64,000 nt of DNA from the NCBI RefSeq assembly GCF_004698125.1, contig NZ_ML214297.1:992001-1056000 (forward strand), in the 5' to 3' direction. This document shows, in pieces, positions 36,314 to 45,097 of this stretch. The notes under the pieces are model-generated. The model was not told the origin of the DNA and made no database searches. It saw only the letters and a program-made list of their open reading frames with translations. A program made the position numbers and the translations under genes. The first letter of the stretch is position 1. Each line of letters starts with the position of its first letter. This stretch comes from Halosimplex halophilum. Lineage in GTDB: Archaea > Halobacteriota > Halobacteria > Halobacteriales > Haloarculaceae.

Positions 36314-36473
36314 CTACTAGGTCCCAGGGGATACCGCCCCATAGCCGTTGTATCTCAGTGTGAAGCGTCGGCCCGAACCGGCGGCTATCAGTCTAGAAGG
36401 GACCGCGTCCCCGTCGCGTCCGCGGGTCCCGGCCACAAGACCAATGTGGGTACCAGTCGTTCCCGCAACACGA

Positions 36474-38267
36474 ATGGCCCTCTCCGACGTGTTCCTCGCA
36501 CCGCTCGGGCTCGCCGCCGCCCTGGTCGCGGTCCCCATCCTCGTCCTGTACCTGATCCGCCCCGACCCCGAGCGGGTCGAACTCCCCACGTTCCAGTTCG
36601 TCGCCGACGAACAGCGCCAGCGCTCTGTCACGCCGCTGCTCGAACGGATCTCCCGGAGCCTCCTGTTGCTGATCCAGATCCTCGCCGTCCTGCTGCTTGC
36701 GGGGTCGCTCGCGGCGCCGTACGTCCCCGTCCAGGAGCGGGCGGTCGTCGAGGAGACGGTGCTGGTCGTCGACACCAGCGCGAGCATGGCGACGACCGAC
36801 GGCGACCGGACGCGGCTGGACCGGGCCGTCGCCGCCGCCCGCGAGGAGGTGACGACCCGGACCTCCGTGGTGACGACCGACGGCGGCGGACGGGTGACCG
36901 TCCGGCGCGAACCGCCCGACGCCGCCCGCGACGCGCTCGGCGACCTCGCGGCGACGGACGCGCCCGGCGACCTCCGGGGCGCCGTCGCCCAGGCGCGGGC
37001 GCTCGCCGACGAGGACGTGCGCGTGGTCGTCCTGAGCGACTTCCAGGGCGGGGAGTGGGTCGACGCCGTCCGGGGCCTGCGCGCCCGGGACGTGAGCGTC
37101 AGCCTCCGGCAGTTCGCCGGCGGCGGCGCGGCCAACGTCGGGTTCGTCGACCGCCGGTTCGGCGGCTCGGAGGTGACCCTCTCGGTGAAGAACTTCGGCG
37201 AGGAGTCGGTCACGCGGACCGTCTCGCTGGGCGACCGCGAGCGCGAACTCGAACTCGCCGGCGGCGACGTGGCGACGGTGACGTTCCCGGTCCCCGCGGG
37301 GGCGAGCGAGGCGCGGCTCTCGCCGGGCGACGACTTCGCGACCGACGACGCCGTCCCGGTCGTCGCGCCCGCGGACCCGACCGTCGACACGCTCGTGCTC
37401 ACCAACGACCGCAACCGCTACCTGACGACCGCGCTCTCGCTGGTCGACCAGGTCGACCTGACGGTCGAGACCCCGCCGACGACCGTCGAGGGCGACTACG
37501 ACGTGATCGTCTACAGCAACGTCGAGCCCGACTCGCTGCTGCCCGGCAACGTCCAGGCCGGCCGGGACACCCTCGCCGCCGGCGGCGGCGTCGCCGTCCA
37601 GGCCCAGGAGAGCCCACCCGATCGGTTGCGGGACCTCATGCTGATCGACCCGGGGTCGATCGGCTCGGCGCCCACGGTCCGACAGACGACGGAGACGGAC
37701 CTGACCGAGGGCATCGACTTCCAGGCGCCCGACGAGTACCTGACCGGGTCGCTGCGGTCGGGCGAGACGCTCGTCGAGCTGCGCGACGGGACGCCCCTGA
37801 TCGCGACCGACAGCCGCGACGGCGGGCGGCTGCTGTACTACGGCTACATCGAGGAGCGGTCCAGCTTCAAGTACAACTACCAGTACCCCGTCTTCTGGAA
37901 GCGCGCCGTCTTCCACCTCGCGGGGCGGGAACCCTTGGCGGCGCTGAACCACGAGACGGGCGACACCGTCCAGTTCGGCGCCGAGCGGATCGAGGGGCCG
38001 TCCGGGCAGCTCCGGGGACCGACGGTCACCGTCCGGGAGGCGGGGGTCTACACAGCCGGCGGGACCGCCGAGAGCGCGGCCCTGCTGTCCGAGCGGGAGT
38101 CGACCGTCGACGCCCCCGACCTGACCGAGCGGTCGGGGCCGACCGGCAACGTCACGCGGACCGAGACCAGAACGGTCCCACAGCGGGTCACCGAGTTCGT
38201 CGCCGTCGGGGCGCTGCTCGTGGTCCTCCTGGAGATCGGCTACCTGCGCCGGCGGGGTGAGCTGTGA
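36474..38267 (+). CDS. BatA-type membrane-anchored vWA protein, first gene of the vWA/MoxR operon
   Basis: This 597-residue protein has two N-terminal membrane helices (FLAPLGLAAALVAVPILVLY and LLLLIQILAVLLLAG) flanking a BatA-like segment. A vWA domain follows with a MIDAS-type DTSAS at about residue 100, and one C-terminal helix before RRRGEL. A glutamine-amidotransferase-like region (about 310-450, DVIVYSNVEP) follows the vWA part. ATG 36474 is preferred; in-frame ATG 36444 is possible. The TGA overlaps the next start as TGATG. Such proteins work with MoxR ATPases, probably in envelope protein maturation or chaperoning. Confidence 0.83.
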   Translation: MALSDVFLAPLGLAAALVAVPILVLYLIRPDPERVELPTFQFVADEQRQRSVTPLLERISRSLLLLIQILAVLLLAGSLAAPYVPVQERAVVEETVLVVDTSASMATTDGDRTRLDRAVAAAREEVTTRTSVVTTDGGGRVTVRREPPDAARDALGDLAATDAPGDLRGAVAQARALADEDVRVVVLSDFQGGEWVDAVRGLRARDVSVSLRQFAGGGAANVGFVDRRFGGSEVTLSVKNFGEESVTRTVSLGDRERELELAGGDVATVTFPVPAGASEARLSPGDDFATDDAVPVVAPADPTVDTLVLTNDRNRYLTTALSLVDQVDLTVETPPTTVEGDYDVIVYSNVEPDSLLPGNVQAGRDTLAAGGGVAVQAQESPPDRLRDLMLIDPGSIGSAPTVRQTTETDLTEGIDFQAPDEYLTGSLRSGETLVELRDGTPLIATDSRDGGRLLYYGYIEERSSFKYNYQYPVFWKRAVFHLAGREPLAALNHETGDTVQFGAERIEGPSGQLRGPTVTVREAGVYTAGGTAESAALLSERESTVDAPDLTERSGPTGNVTRTETRTVPQRVTEFVAVGALLVVLLEIGYLRRRGEL

Positions 38268-40657
38268 TGGCGCGAGCGGTCCCGCTTCCGGGTGCGGTCT
38301 CCTACTCGCTGGACGGGCTGACCGTCGGCGTCGAGCACCTCTGGCCGCTCGCTGCGCTGCCGGTCGCCGCCGCCCTGCTCGCGTACCTGATCTTCCGCGG
38401 CGAGGCGGGCCCCCGGTCGGCCTCCGCGCGGAGCCGGCGGCTGCTCTTTGCCAGTCGGCTGCTCGTCGTCCTCCTGCTGGTGGTCGGGGCGATGGGGCCG
38501 TACACCGTCCAGACGCGGGAGACCCCCGGCGAACCGCGCGTGACGCTGCTGACAGACGAGTCGGCGAGCATGGGCGTGTTCCCGAACGCGACCGACGACC
38601 TCGTCGACGACGTCGAGGCGGCGGGGGTCCCGGTGACGACCGCGACCGTCGGCAGCGGGGCGGACTCGCGGCTCGGCGACGGCATCGCCGCCAACCTGCA
38701 GGAGAACGGGACCGTCGTCGTCGCCTCGGACGGCCAGGTGACCGGCGGCCGCAGCCTCGCGGTCGCCGCCGAGGACGCCCGGGCGCTCAACGCGACCGTC
38801 AGCGCCGTCGAACTCTCGCCCGAGCGGACCGAACGAGCCGTCTCGGTCGACGGCCCGTCGACGGCGAGCGTCGGGCTCCCGACGGAGTTCGTCGTCTCCC
38901 TCTCGGGCGTCGAGGCCGACGAGTCCGTCCCGGTCACCGTCGAGATCGACGGCGAGGAGGTACGGACCGGGCGGCTGGCCGAGGGGGAGTCGCTGGCGGT
39001 CAACCACACCTTCGACGCGGTCGGCGACCACCGGGTGACCGCCAGGGTGGACGGCGAGGACATCTACGAGCGCAACGACGCCTTCTACCACGACGTGCGC
39101 GTCGTCGAGAAGCCGCGGCTGCTGTACGTGGCTCAGGGGGAGTACCCGCTGCGGGGCTATCTGGGGTCGCTGTACAACGTGACCAACGCCACGTCCGTCC
39201 CCTCCGACCTCGACGACTACGCGGCCGTCGTCGTCCAGAACACGCCCGCGGGCCGGCTCGGGAACGTCAGCGCCCTGCAGGAGCACGTCATCGACGGGGG
39301 CGGCCTCGTGAACGTCGGCGGTGAGAACGCCTACCAGGAGGGCGGCTACGGCGAGTCGCCCATCGCCGCGATGCTCCCGGTCAGGATGGGCAACGCGACC
39401 GGCGGCCGGACGAACATCGTGATGCTCGTGGACATCTCCGGGAGCGCAGAGGAGGGCCTCTCGACCCAGAAGGGCATCGCGCTGGACGTGCTGGACCAGC
39501 TGGGCGACCGCAACCAGGTCGGGGTCGTCGCGTTCGGCGGCGAGCCCTACCGGATCGCGGACCGCCAGCCCCTGGAGGACGCCCGCGAGACCATCGGCGA
39601 GCGGATCCGCCGGCTGCAGACCACCCGGGGCGGCACCGACATCGCCGTCGGCCTGCTGGGTGCGGCGGACATGCTCGGGGACAGGCCCGGGACGATCATC
39701 CTGCTCTCGGACGGCGCCGACGACGTGGAGGAGCCGGCCGCGGTCGCGAGCCAGCTGGGCCGCCAGGGCGTCCGCGTCATCACCGTCGGCGCCGGCGACC
39801 GCGTCGACGAGGACACGCTCCAGCGGATCGCCGAGGAGTCGGGCGGCTCCTACTTCGCCGCCGACGAGACCAGCCGCCTGCGCCTGCTGTTCGGGGGCTC
39901 CTCCCGGCAGTTCCGCGGGCAGAACCTGACGATCGTCCGCCAGAACACGTTCATCACCTCCGGGGTGACGCTGACGGCCAACCCCTCGCAGGCCAACGAC
40001 GTGGCGGTCAAGGCGGGCGCGGACTACCAGGTGGCGACCGCCGACGGGACGCCCGCGATCGCCTCCTGGCGGTTCGGGCTGGGTCGGGTCGTCTCGCTGA
40101 CCGCCTACGGCGACTCCGGAGGACTGGACGGCCTGCTCGACCGGCCGGACTCGCTGGTCGTCACGAAGTCGGTCAACTACGCCATCGGCGACCCGGCGCG
40201 CGAGCGGACGGGCGTGACCGACGTGAGCGACGCCCGCGTGGGGAGTCGGGCGACGCTCACCTACCGCGGCGACGAGCGCCCGACCGCGGCGAACGTCACG
40301 TTCCGCCAGGTCGCCGAGCGGACCTTCCGCGGGGAGTTCACCCCGCGCGAGGCCGGCTACCACGACCTGCTCGACGCGACCTACGCCGCCAACTACCCGG
40401 TCGAGTACGCTCGCCTCGGCGTCGACCCTGACCTCGAACGGCTGGTCGACGTGACCGGCGGCCGGGAGTTCGCCCCCGACGAGGGCGCGCGGATCGCCGA
40501 GCTGGCCCGCGAGCAGTCCACGCGCGTCCGGTCGGTGCGCAACACCTGGGGGTGGGTCGCGCTGCTCGGCGCGCTGGTCGTCTTTTCGACTGAGGTGATC
40601 GTCCGGCGCGTTCAAGTGTACCGCGGTCGCACGTCACTCACGAGTGGTCTCCCGTGA
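38267..40657 (+). CDS. Membrane-anchored vWA protein with two vWA-like segments
   Basis: This 796-residue protein has N-terminal helices near residues 25-80, a first, degenerate vWA-like segment (LLTDESASMG), an Ig-like stretch and an amidotransferase-like fold. A full vWA domain follows (DISGS at residue 389, RGGTDIAVGL, LLSDGADD). A C-terminal helix (VALLGALVVFSTEVIV) ends the chain. Its ATG overlaps the previous stop; GTG 38264 is an alternative. The MIDAS residues are intact in the second domain, which should bind Mg2+ and a protein partner. The coiled-coil gene starts in its stop codon (GTGA). Confidence 0.83.
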   Translation: MARAVPLPGAVSYSLDGLTVGVEHLWPLAALPVAAALLAYLIFRGEAGPRSASARSRRLLFASRLLVVLLLVVGAMGPYTVQTRETPGEPRVTLLTDESASMGVFPNATDDLVDDVEAAGVPVTTATVGSGADSRLGDGIAANLQENGTVVVASDGQVTGGRSLAVAAEDARALNATVSAVELSPERTERAVSVDGPSTASVGLPTEFVVSLSGVEADESVPVTVEIDGEEVRTGRLAEGESLAVNHTFDAVGDHRVTARVDGEDIYERNDAFYHDVRVVEKPRLLYVAQGEYPLRGYLGSLYNVTNATSVPSDLDDYAAVVVQNTPAGRLGNVSALQEHVIDGGGLVNVGGENAYQEGGYGESPIAAMLPVRMGNATGGRTNIVMLVDISGSAEEGLSTQKGIALDVLDQLGDRNQVGVVAFGGEPYRIADRQPLEDARETIGERIRRLQTTRGGTDIAVGLLGAADMLGDRPGTIILLSDGADDVEEPAAVASQLGRQGVRVITVGAGDRVDEDTLQRIAEESGGSYFAADETSRLRLLFGGSSRQFRGQNLTIVRQNTFITSGVTLTANPSQANDVAVKAGADYQVATADGTPAIASWRFGLGRVVSLTAYGDSGGLDGLLDRPDSLVVTKSVNYAIGDPARERTGVTDVSDARVGSRATLTYRGDERPTAANVTFRQVAERTFRGEFTPREAGYHDLLDATYAANYPVEYARLGVDPDLERLVDVTGGREFAPDEGARIAELAREQSTRVRSVRNTWGWVALLGALVVFSTEVIVRRVQVYRGRTSLTSGLP

Positions 40658-41487
40658 GCGCAATCGGCCGACCGATCAGTCTGGGCCTGGTCGCCCTCGT
40701 CGTCCTCACCACCGCCGGCGCGGCGGGCGCGACCGTCCTCTACCAGGACTCGGCCCAGCAGCTCCGGTCACAGAACGACGCCCTCCGGACGGAGAAAGCC
40801 CAGCTGACCGCCGAGCTCAACGAGACGCGGACCGAGGTAGCGACGCTGCGCCAGCGGCTCAACGAGACGCGGGCGCAGCTGAACACCCGGACCCAGGACG
40901 TCGACCAGGTCGCCGGGGAGCTCAACCGCACCGAGCGCCAGCTCAACACCACCGAGACCCAGCTCGCGCGGACCCGCGAGCGGCTCGCGAACGCCAACGA
41001 GAACATCTCCCGGCTGGAAGGCGAGGTGGCCGCCCTCGAGGACCGGCGGGACGAGCTGGAGGGCCAGGTCGCGGACCTCCGGGAGCGCCGCGACGAGCTG
41101 GAGTCGACGGTCGCCGACCTGCGCGGCCGGGTCGACACGCTCGAGACCGACCTCTCGAACGCCGAGGACCGCATCGACGAGCTGGAGGCGGCGGTCACCG
41201 AGCGCGACGACCGCATCGACGAGCTCGAATCGAACGTGGACGACCTCCGGAACGACCTCGACCGGAAGAACCGCACGATCGCCGACCTGGAGGGCCGGGT
41301 CGACGACCTCACCACCGAGGTCGACCAGCTGCAGGCCGACCTGGCCGAGCGCAACAGCCGGATCGAGGAGCTGGAGGACCGGGTCGACGAGCAGGACGAC
41401 CGGATCGCGACGCTGGAATCCGATCTGAACACCCTGTGCTCCCAGGAGGAGAACCAGGGCAAGAGCGCCTGTGAGGGGTACGGATGA
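40654..41487 (+). CDS. Membrane-anchored long coiled-coil protein
   Basis: This 277-residue protein has one N-terminal membrane helix (LGLVALVVLTTAGAAGATVLY) and then about 225 residues of uninterrupted heptad pattern built from repeats such as LEGQVADLRERRDELE and RIDELEAAVTERDDRIDELE. Many NxT/S sequons (LNET, LNRT, NENIS) suggest that the coil faces the outside and is glycosylated. It ends with a Cys pair (LCSQ...SACEGYG). Overlaps with both neighbours (GTGA and ATGA) tie it to the vWA operon, where it could act as a spacer or scaffold. No specific family is recognised. Confidence 0.78.
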   Translation: MSAIGRPISLGLVALVVLTTAGAAGATVLYQDSAQQLRSQNDALRTEKAQLTAELNETRTEVATLRQRLNETRAQLNTRTQDVDQVAGELNRTERQLNTTETQLARTRERLANANENISRLEGEVAALEDRRDELEGQVADLRERRDELESTVADLRGRVDTLETDLSNAEDRIDELEAAVTERDDRIDELESNVDDLRNDLDRKNRTIADLEGRVDDLTTEVDQLQADLAERNSRIEELEDRVDEQDDRIATLESDLNTLCSQEENQGKSACEGYG

Positions 41488-42410
41488 CCGACGGCGACCC
41501 GCGCGAGCGGATGGACGCGGCGGTCCGGGAGATCCGCCGCGAGGCCTGGAAGGCGGCCGTGACGGCCGCGGCCGTCGAGGCGGCGGCCGCCTTCCTCGGC
41601 GCCAACCTCGTCCTCGCGGCGCTGGATCCGTCGTGGCTCCCGGACCGGCTGCTCGTCCCGGCGGGCGTCACGGAGCCGGTCGGCTCGGCGCTCGGCCGGA
41701 GCCTCGGGACGGTCGCCGTCCCCGGCTCCGCGACCGTGGCCGCCGGCGTCGGCGCGCTCGCGCTCGCGCTCGCGGTGTGGCTGCGGGTCCGGCAGCCGCT
41801 CGTCGAGCAGTTCGAGGCGGTCAACCCCGAGGTCGCCGGGAAGCTGCGGACCGCCCGCGACGCGGTCGAGGCCGACGCCGACTCGCGGATGGCCCGGCGG
41901 CTCTACGAGGAGGTACTGGACGACCTGCGGGGGAGTTCGGCCGTCGGCCTGCTGAACGTCGGTCGGCTCGGCGCGGTCGCGGTCGTGATCGCCGCGCTGA
42001 GCCTCGCGACCCTCCAGGTGGCGGTCGTCGACCTGGCGCTGTTCGACCGGGGCGGGCCCGCGACCGACGACGGCCGGACGGACGAGCCGACCAACTACAC
42101 CGGGCTGCTCGACGGCGACCGCGTCCTCGGCGACCGCGAGGAGGTCTCGGCCGGCGACGACAACCGGACCGCCGAGCTGGAGTCGTCCGGCGGCGGCCGC
42201 GACGTGGCTGAGGACCGGACCTTCCCCGACCGCGAGTCGGGCGGCGCCGACGGCGGGAGTTCGAGCGCCGTCGACAGCCAGCAGGCCGAGTTCGCCGCCC
42301 CCGAGCAGGTCGAAGACGCCGACCTGGTCCGCGAGTACAACCAGCGGATCCGCGGCGGGAACGGCGCCGGCGGCGGAAACGACGACAGCGGCGACGACAA
42401 CGGCAGCTAG
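41484..42410 (+). CDS. Haloarchaeal membrane protein (DUF7502-like) of the vWA/MoxR operon
   Basis: This 308-residue protein has about three or four membrane helices in the first 200 residues (AAVEAAAAFLGANLVLAAL; TVAAGVGALALALAVWL; AVVIAALSLATLQVAVV). A soluble acidic tail rich in Gly/Asp/Ser follows. A conserved segment EQFEAVNPEVAGKLRTARDAV lies between helices. Architecture resembles the DUF7502 / DUF4129-type partners seen beside MoxR and DUF58 genes. The start overlaps the coiled-coil gene stop by four bases. Confidence 0.75.
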   Translation: MTDGDPRERMDAAVREIRREAWKAAVTAAAVEAAAAFLGANLVLAALDPSWLPDRLLVPAGVTEPVGSALGRSLGTVAVPGSATVAAGVGALALALAVWLRVRQPLVEQFEAVNPEVAGKLRTARDAVEADADSRMARRLYEEVLDDLRGSSAVGLLNVGRLGAVAVVIAALSLATLQVAVVDLALFDRGGPATDDGRTDEPTNYTGLLDGDRVLGDREEVSAGDDNRTAELESSGGGRDVAEDRTFPDRESGGADGGSSSAVDSQQAEFAAPEQVEDADLVREYNQRIRGGNGAGGGNDDSGDDNGS

Positions 42411-42428
42411 CGATTGACCCTCCGACTC

Positions 42429-43376
42429 ATGCAAGACGAACCCGACACGGACGACGTGGACGCACTGCAGCGGAAACTCGCGACGGCCCGCGAGGAGGTC
42501 GGCGAGCGGATCGTCGGCCAGCACGACGTGCTCGAAGGGCTCTTCGTGTGCATCCTCGCCGACGGCAACGCCCTGCTCGAATCGAACCCCGGCCTCGGCA
42601 AGACCACCATGGTCCGCACCCTCGCCGAGGTGACCGATCTGGCGTTCTCGCGGATCCAGAACACCCCCGACCTCATGCCCTCGGACATCACCGGCACCGA
42701 GATCATCCGCGAGACCGACGACGGCCGGGAGTTCGTCTTCGAGAAGGGGCCCGTCTTCGCCAACGTCGTGCTCGCCGACGAGATCAACCGCGCGACGCCG
42801 AAGACCCAGGCCGCGCTGCTGGAGGCGATGCAGGAGCGCCAGGTGACCGCCGGCGGCGACACCTACGAGTTGCCCGACCCCTTCTTCGTCCTCGCGACGC
42901 AGAACCCCATCGACCAGGGCGGCACCTACGCCCTCCCCGAGGCCCAGACCGACCGCTTCATGCTCAAGCTGCTGGTCGACTACCCCGAGGCCGACGAGGA
43001 GCGCGACATCGTCGACCTGTACACCAGCCGCAGCCAGCAGGTGCCCGTCGAGCGGGTGCTCACTCGCGCGGAGATCCGCGAGGCCCAGGAACTCGTCCGC
43101 GAGGTGCCCATCGCCGAGGACCTGCGCGACCGCGCCATCGACCTGGTCCGGCGGACCCGCGAGGCGGAGGCGGTGGAGTTCGGCGCCTCCCCGCGGGCGA
43201 GCATGGCGCTGGTCGTCGCCTCGAAGGCCAGAGCCTTCCTCCGCGGCCGCAACCACGTCGCCGAGGAGGACATCGAGGCGCTCGCCGCGCCCGTCCTCCG
43301 CCACCGGATCATCCTCGACTTCCGCGCCGAACGGGACGGGCAGACCCCCGACGACGTGATCGCCGACCTGCTCTAA
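42429..43376 (+). CDS. MoxR-family AAA+ ATPase
   Basis: This 315-residue ATPase has Walker A SNPGLGKTTM at about residue 55, the Walker B VLADEINRATPKTQAALLEAMQ region, and the family sequences RIQNTPDLMPSDITGTE, LATQNPIDQGGTYALPEAQTDRF and GASPRASMALV. MoxR proteins remodel or activate vWA-containing partners, here the BatA-like, vWA and DUF58 products. ATG 42429 is preferred over TTG 42414. It starts 18 bases after the DUF7502-like gene and two bases before DUF58. Confidence 0.93.
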   Translation: MQDEPDTDDVDALQRKLATAREEVGERIVGQHDVLEGLFVCILADGNALLESNPGLGKTTMVRTLAEVTDLAFSRIQNTPDLMPSDITGTEIIRETDDGREFVFEKGPVFANVVLADEINRATPKTQAALLEAMQERQVTAGGDTYELPDPFFVLATQNPIDQGGTYALPEAQTDRFMLKLLVDYPEADEERDIVDLYTSRSQQVPVERVLTRAEIREAQELVREVPIAEDLRDRAIDLVRRTREAEAVEFGASPRASMALVVASKARAFLRGRNHVAEEDIEALAAPVLRHRIILDFRAERDGQTPDDVIADLL

Positions 43377-43378
43377 CC

Positions 43379-44245
43379 GTGACCATCGACCCGGACTTCC
43401 TCGACGAACTCGACCGCTTCGACGCGGCGCTCGACCGGGAGACCGCCGCCCTCCGCCAGGGCGAACAGCAGTCCCCCCGCGTCGGCGAGGGGCTCACCTT
43501 CAGCGACTACCGCCGCTACTCCCCCGGCGACGACACCCGCCTCGTCGACTGGAAGCTGTTCGCCCGCACCGAGGAGTACTACATCAAGCAGTTCGAGGAG
43601 GAGCGCAACCTCACGGTCCACGTCCTGCTCGACGCCTCGGCGTCGATGGACTACGGCGAGGGGCCGGCCCACAAGTTCGAGTACGCCGCGAAGATCGGAC
43701 TCGGGTTCTGCTATCTCACCGCCGAGGAGCACAACGACTTCCGGTTTTCCACGATGGGCGAGCGCTCCGAACGGCTGGACACGGGCCGCTCCAACCGCGG
43801 CGAGGTGCTCGCGCTGATCGACCAGGTCAACGGGCTCGACCCGGAGGGCGAGGCCGACTTCGAGGCGGTGCTCGAAGCCTACGCGGACCGGATCCGCTCG
43901 CGGTCGCTCGTCGTCGTGTTGACCGACTGCCTGGCTGATCCCGAAGAGATCGAATCGGGCGTGTCGGCGCTGGCGCGCAACGACGTCGACGTGTTGCTCG
44001 TGCGGGTGATGGCCCCCGACGAGCGCGACCCCGACGTGGTGGGCGACGCGCTGTTCGCCGATCCGGAGAGCGAGACGACTCGACGCTCGTATTTCAGCCA
44101 GTCGCTGGCCGACACGTATCGGTCACGGCTCGACGCCCACGTCGACGAGGTGAAGAATCGAGTGACGGGGCTGGGAGCCGACCACGTGCTGGTCGACACC
44201 GGCGACGAGTACTTCGACTCGTTCGCGAGCGTGTGGCTGGGGTGA
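43379..44245 (+). CDS. DUF58 vWA-like protein
   Basis: This 288-residue protein follows moxR by two bases and starts with GTG. It carries the DUF58 signature GLTFSDYRRYSPGDDTRLVDWKLFART at about residues 38-62 and a vWA-type MIDAS, LLDASASMDYG, near residue 85. It lacks the N-terminal membrane helices of longer DUF58 proteins, so it is cytosolic. It is the usual MoxR partner and closes the six-gene operon. Confidence 0.9.
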   Translation: MTIDPDFLDELDRFDAALDRETAALRQGEQQSPRVGEGLTFSDYRRYSPGDDTRLVDWKLFARTEEYYIKQFEEERNLTVHVLLDASASMDYGEGPAHKFEYAAKIGLGFCYLTAEEHNDFRFSTMGERSERLDTGRSNRGEVLALIDQVNGLDPEGEADFEAVLEAYADRIRSRSLVVVLTDCLADPEEIESGVSALARNDVDVLLVRVMAPDERDPDVVGDALFADPESETTRRSYFSQSLADTYRSRLDAHVDEVKNRVTGLGADHVLVDTGDEYFDSFASVWLG

Positions 44246-44252
44246 CGCCGCA

Positions 44253-44534
44253 TCATTCGTCGTCTCGGAACCACTGAGCCACCTGCCGGCTGTACGAATC
44301 GTACACGGCGAGTCCCGTCTGGAGCGTCTCGTACACTTCATCCTGCGTGGCGACGTGCTGAGCGAGGTCGGAACTGGCCCGGATAGCGTTCTCGAACATC
44401 CGCTCGACGGCGCGCTGCTCGGTGGTGTCCCGGAGGAACTCGTCCCGTGATAGCGTCTGCTGTTTCTCTTTCAGTTCGCCATGATACTGCTCGATCTGTT
44501 CGAGCTTCGTCGAGACGACCCGTTCGTCAGCCAC
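44253..44534 (-). CDS. hepT: HepT-like HEPN toxin with apparent internal deletion of the catalytic motif
   Basis: This 93-residue protein retains the HepT N-terminus (LEQIEQYHGELKEKQ, TTEQRAVERMFENAIRASSDLAQHV) and the HepT C-terminus (EVYETLQTGLAVYDSYSRQVAQWF). Full HepT proteins have about 130-145 residues. The missing stretch corresponds to the section that normally contains the RX4-6HXY ribonuclease/AMPylation motif (FRNVLAHRY-type). The reading frame is preserved, so it looks like an in-frame internal deletion giving an inactive toxin. It overlaps the end of mntA by eight bases. The comparison is from memory of the family, not an alignment. Confidence 0.75.
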   Translation of the reverse strand: MADERVVSTKLEQIEQYHGELKEKQQTLSRDEFLRDTTEQRAVERMFENAIRASSDLAQHVATQDEVYETLQTGLAVYDSYSRQVAQWFRDDE

Positions 44535-44958
44535 GCAGTCCGTCCTCCGCGATCCGGTCGATTACGTCGTGCTGGTGATCTCGAATCGTGTCGCGCCGTT
44601 CGGCGAAGGTCGCTTCGATGTCCGCCCTGAACCGCTCGAACGCTCGTTCGTCTCCGCAGAGGAACCGCCCGTCGACGGCGTCCCGTGCGATATCCACGGG
44701 GAGCATCTCGATATCCGAGAGGTCGACGAAGGGAGCGTCCTCGCGCTGGAGGTCGCCCGACAGGAAACACCGCTTTTCGAACCGCTCGCGGTCGGAGAGG
44801 TCGTCGGCGAACTTGACGGCGACATCCAGGTCCGACGAGCGGTTCGGTTCGCCCGCGATCTGCGACCCGAACACCACCGCGAATTCGACCGCCGGATCGG
44901 AACAGACCGTCGCTTCGGGAGCGTCGATGGCCGACCGTCGCTCGTCGCTCCCGGTCAT
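44527..44958 (-). CDS. mntA: MntA-type minimal nucleotidyltransferase antitoxin
   Basis: This 143-residue protein has the nucleotidyltransferase motif GSX10DXD intact (VVFGSQIAGEPNRSSDLDVAV, about residues 28-48). MntA antitoxins neutralise HepT by AMPylating a Tyr in the toxin's RX4HXY motif. Here that target motif appears to be absent from the partner. The two genes overlap. Codon and base composition is less GC-rich than the flanking operons, in keeping with acquisition. The rest of the family's C-terminal helix (ERFRADIEATFAERRDTIRDHQ) is present. Confidence 0.85.
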   Translation of the reverse strand: MTGSDERRSAIDAPEATVCSDPAVEFAVVFGSQIAGEPNRSSDLDVAVKFADDLSDRERFEKRCFLSGDLQREDAPFVDLSDIEMLPVDIARDAVDGRFLCGDERAFERFRADIEATFAERRDTIRDHQHDVIDRIAEDGLRG

Positions 44959-45061
44959 AGGTCAAACGACGGCGTATCGTCACAAAAGAATCCCGCCGAC
45001 CGTATCACTGTCGACGGACCGCCGGGACCTCCCGATGGTGAGGTCTCTACGTGTCGAGAAG

Positions 45062-45082
45062 AAGCGGCAGAGCCGGCCGCTT
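45062..45082 (-). terminator. Possible hairpin downstream of tRNA-Trp
   Basis: A seven-base-pair perfect stem (AAGCGGC / GCCGCTT, loop of seven) lies about 16 bases past the tRNA 3' end, with the sequence GTACAAAAGTAAA between. Archaeal termination usually relies on T-runs rather than hairpins, so it may equally be an RNA-processing element. The 139 bases between mntA and the tRNA contain no gene. Confidence 0.3.
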
Positions 45083-45097
45083 TACTTTTGTACGGTA

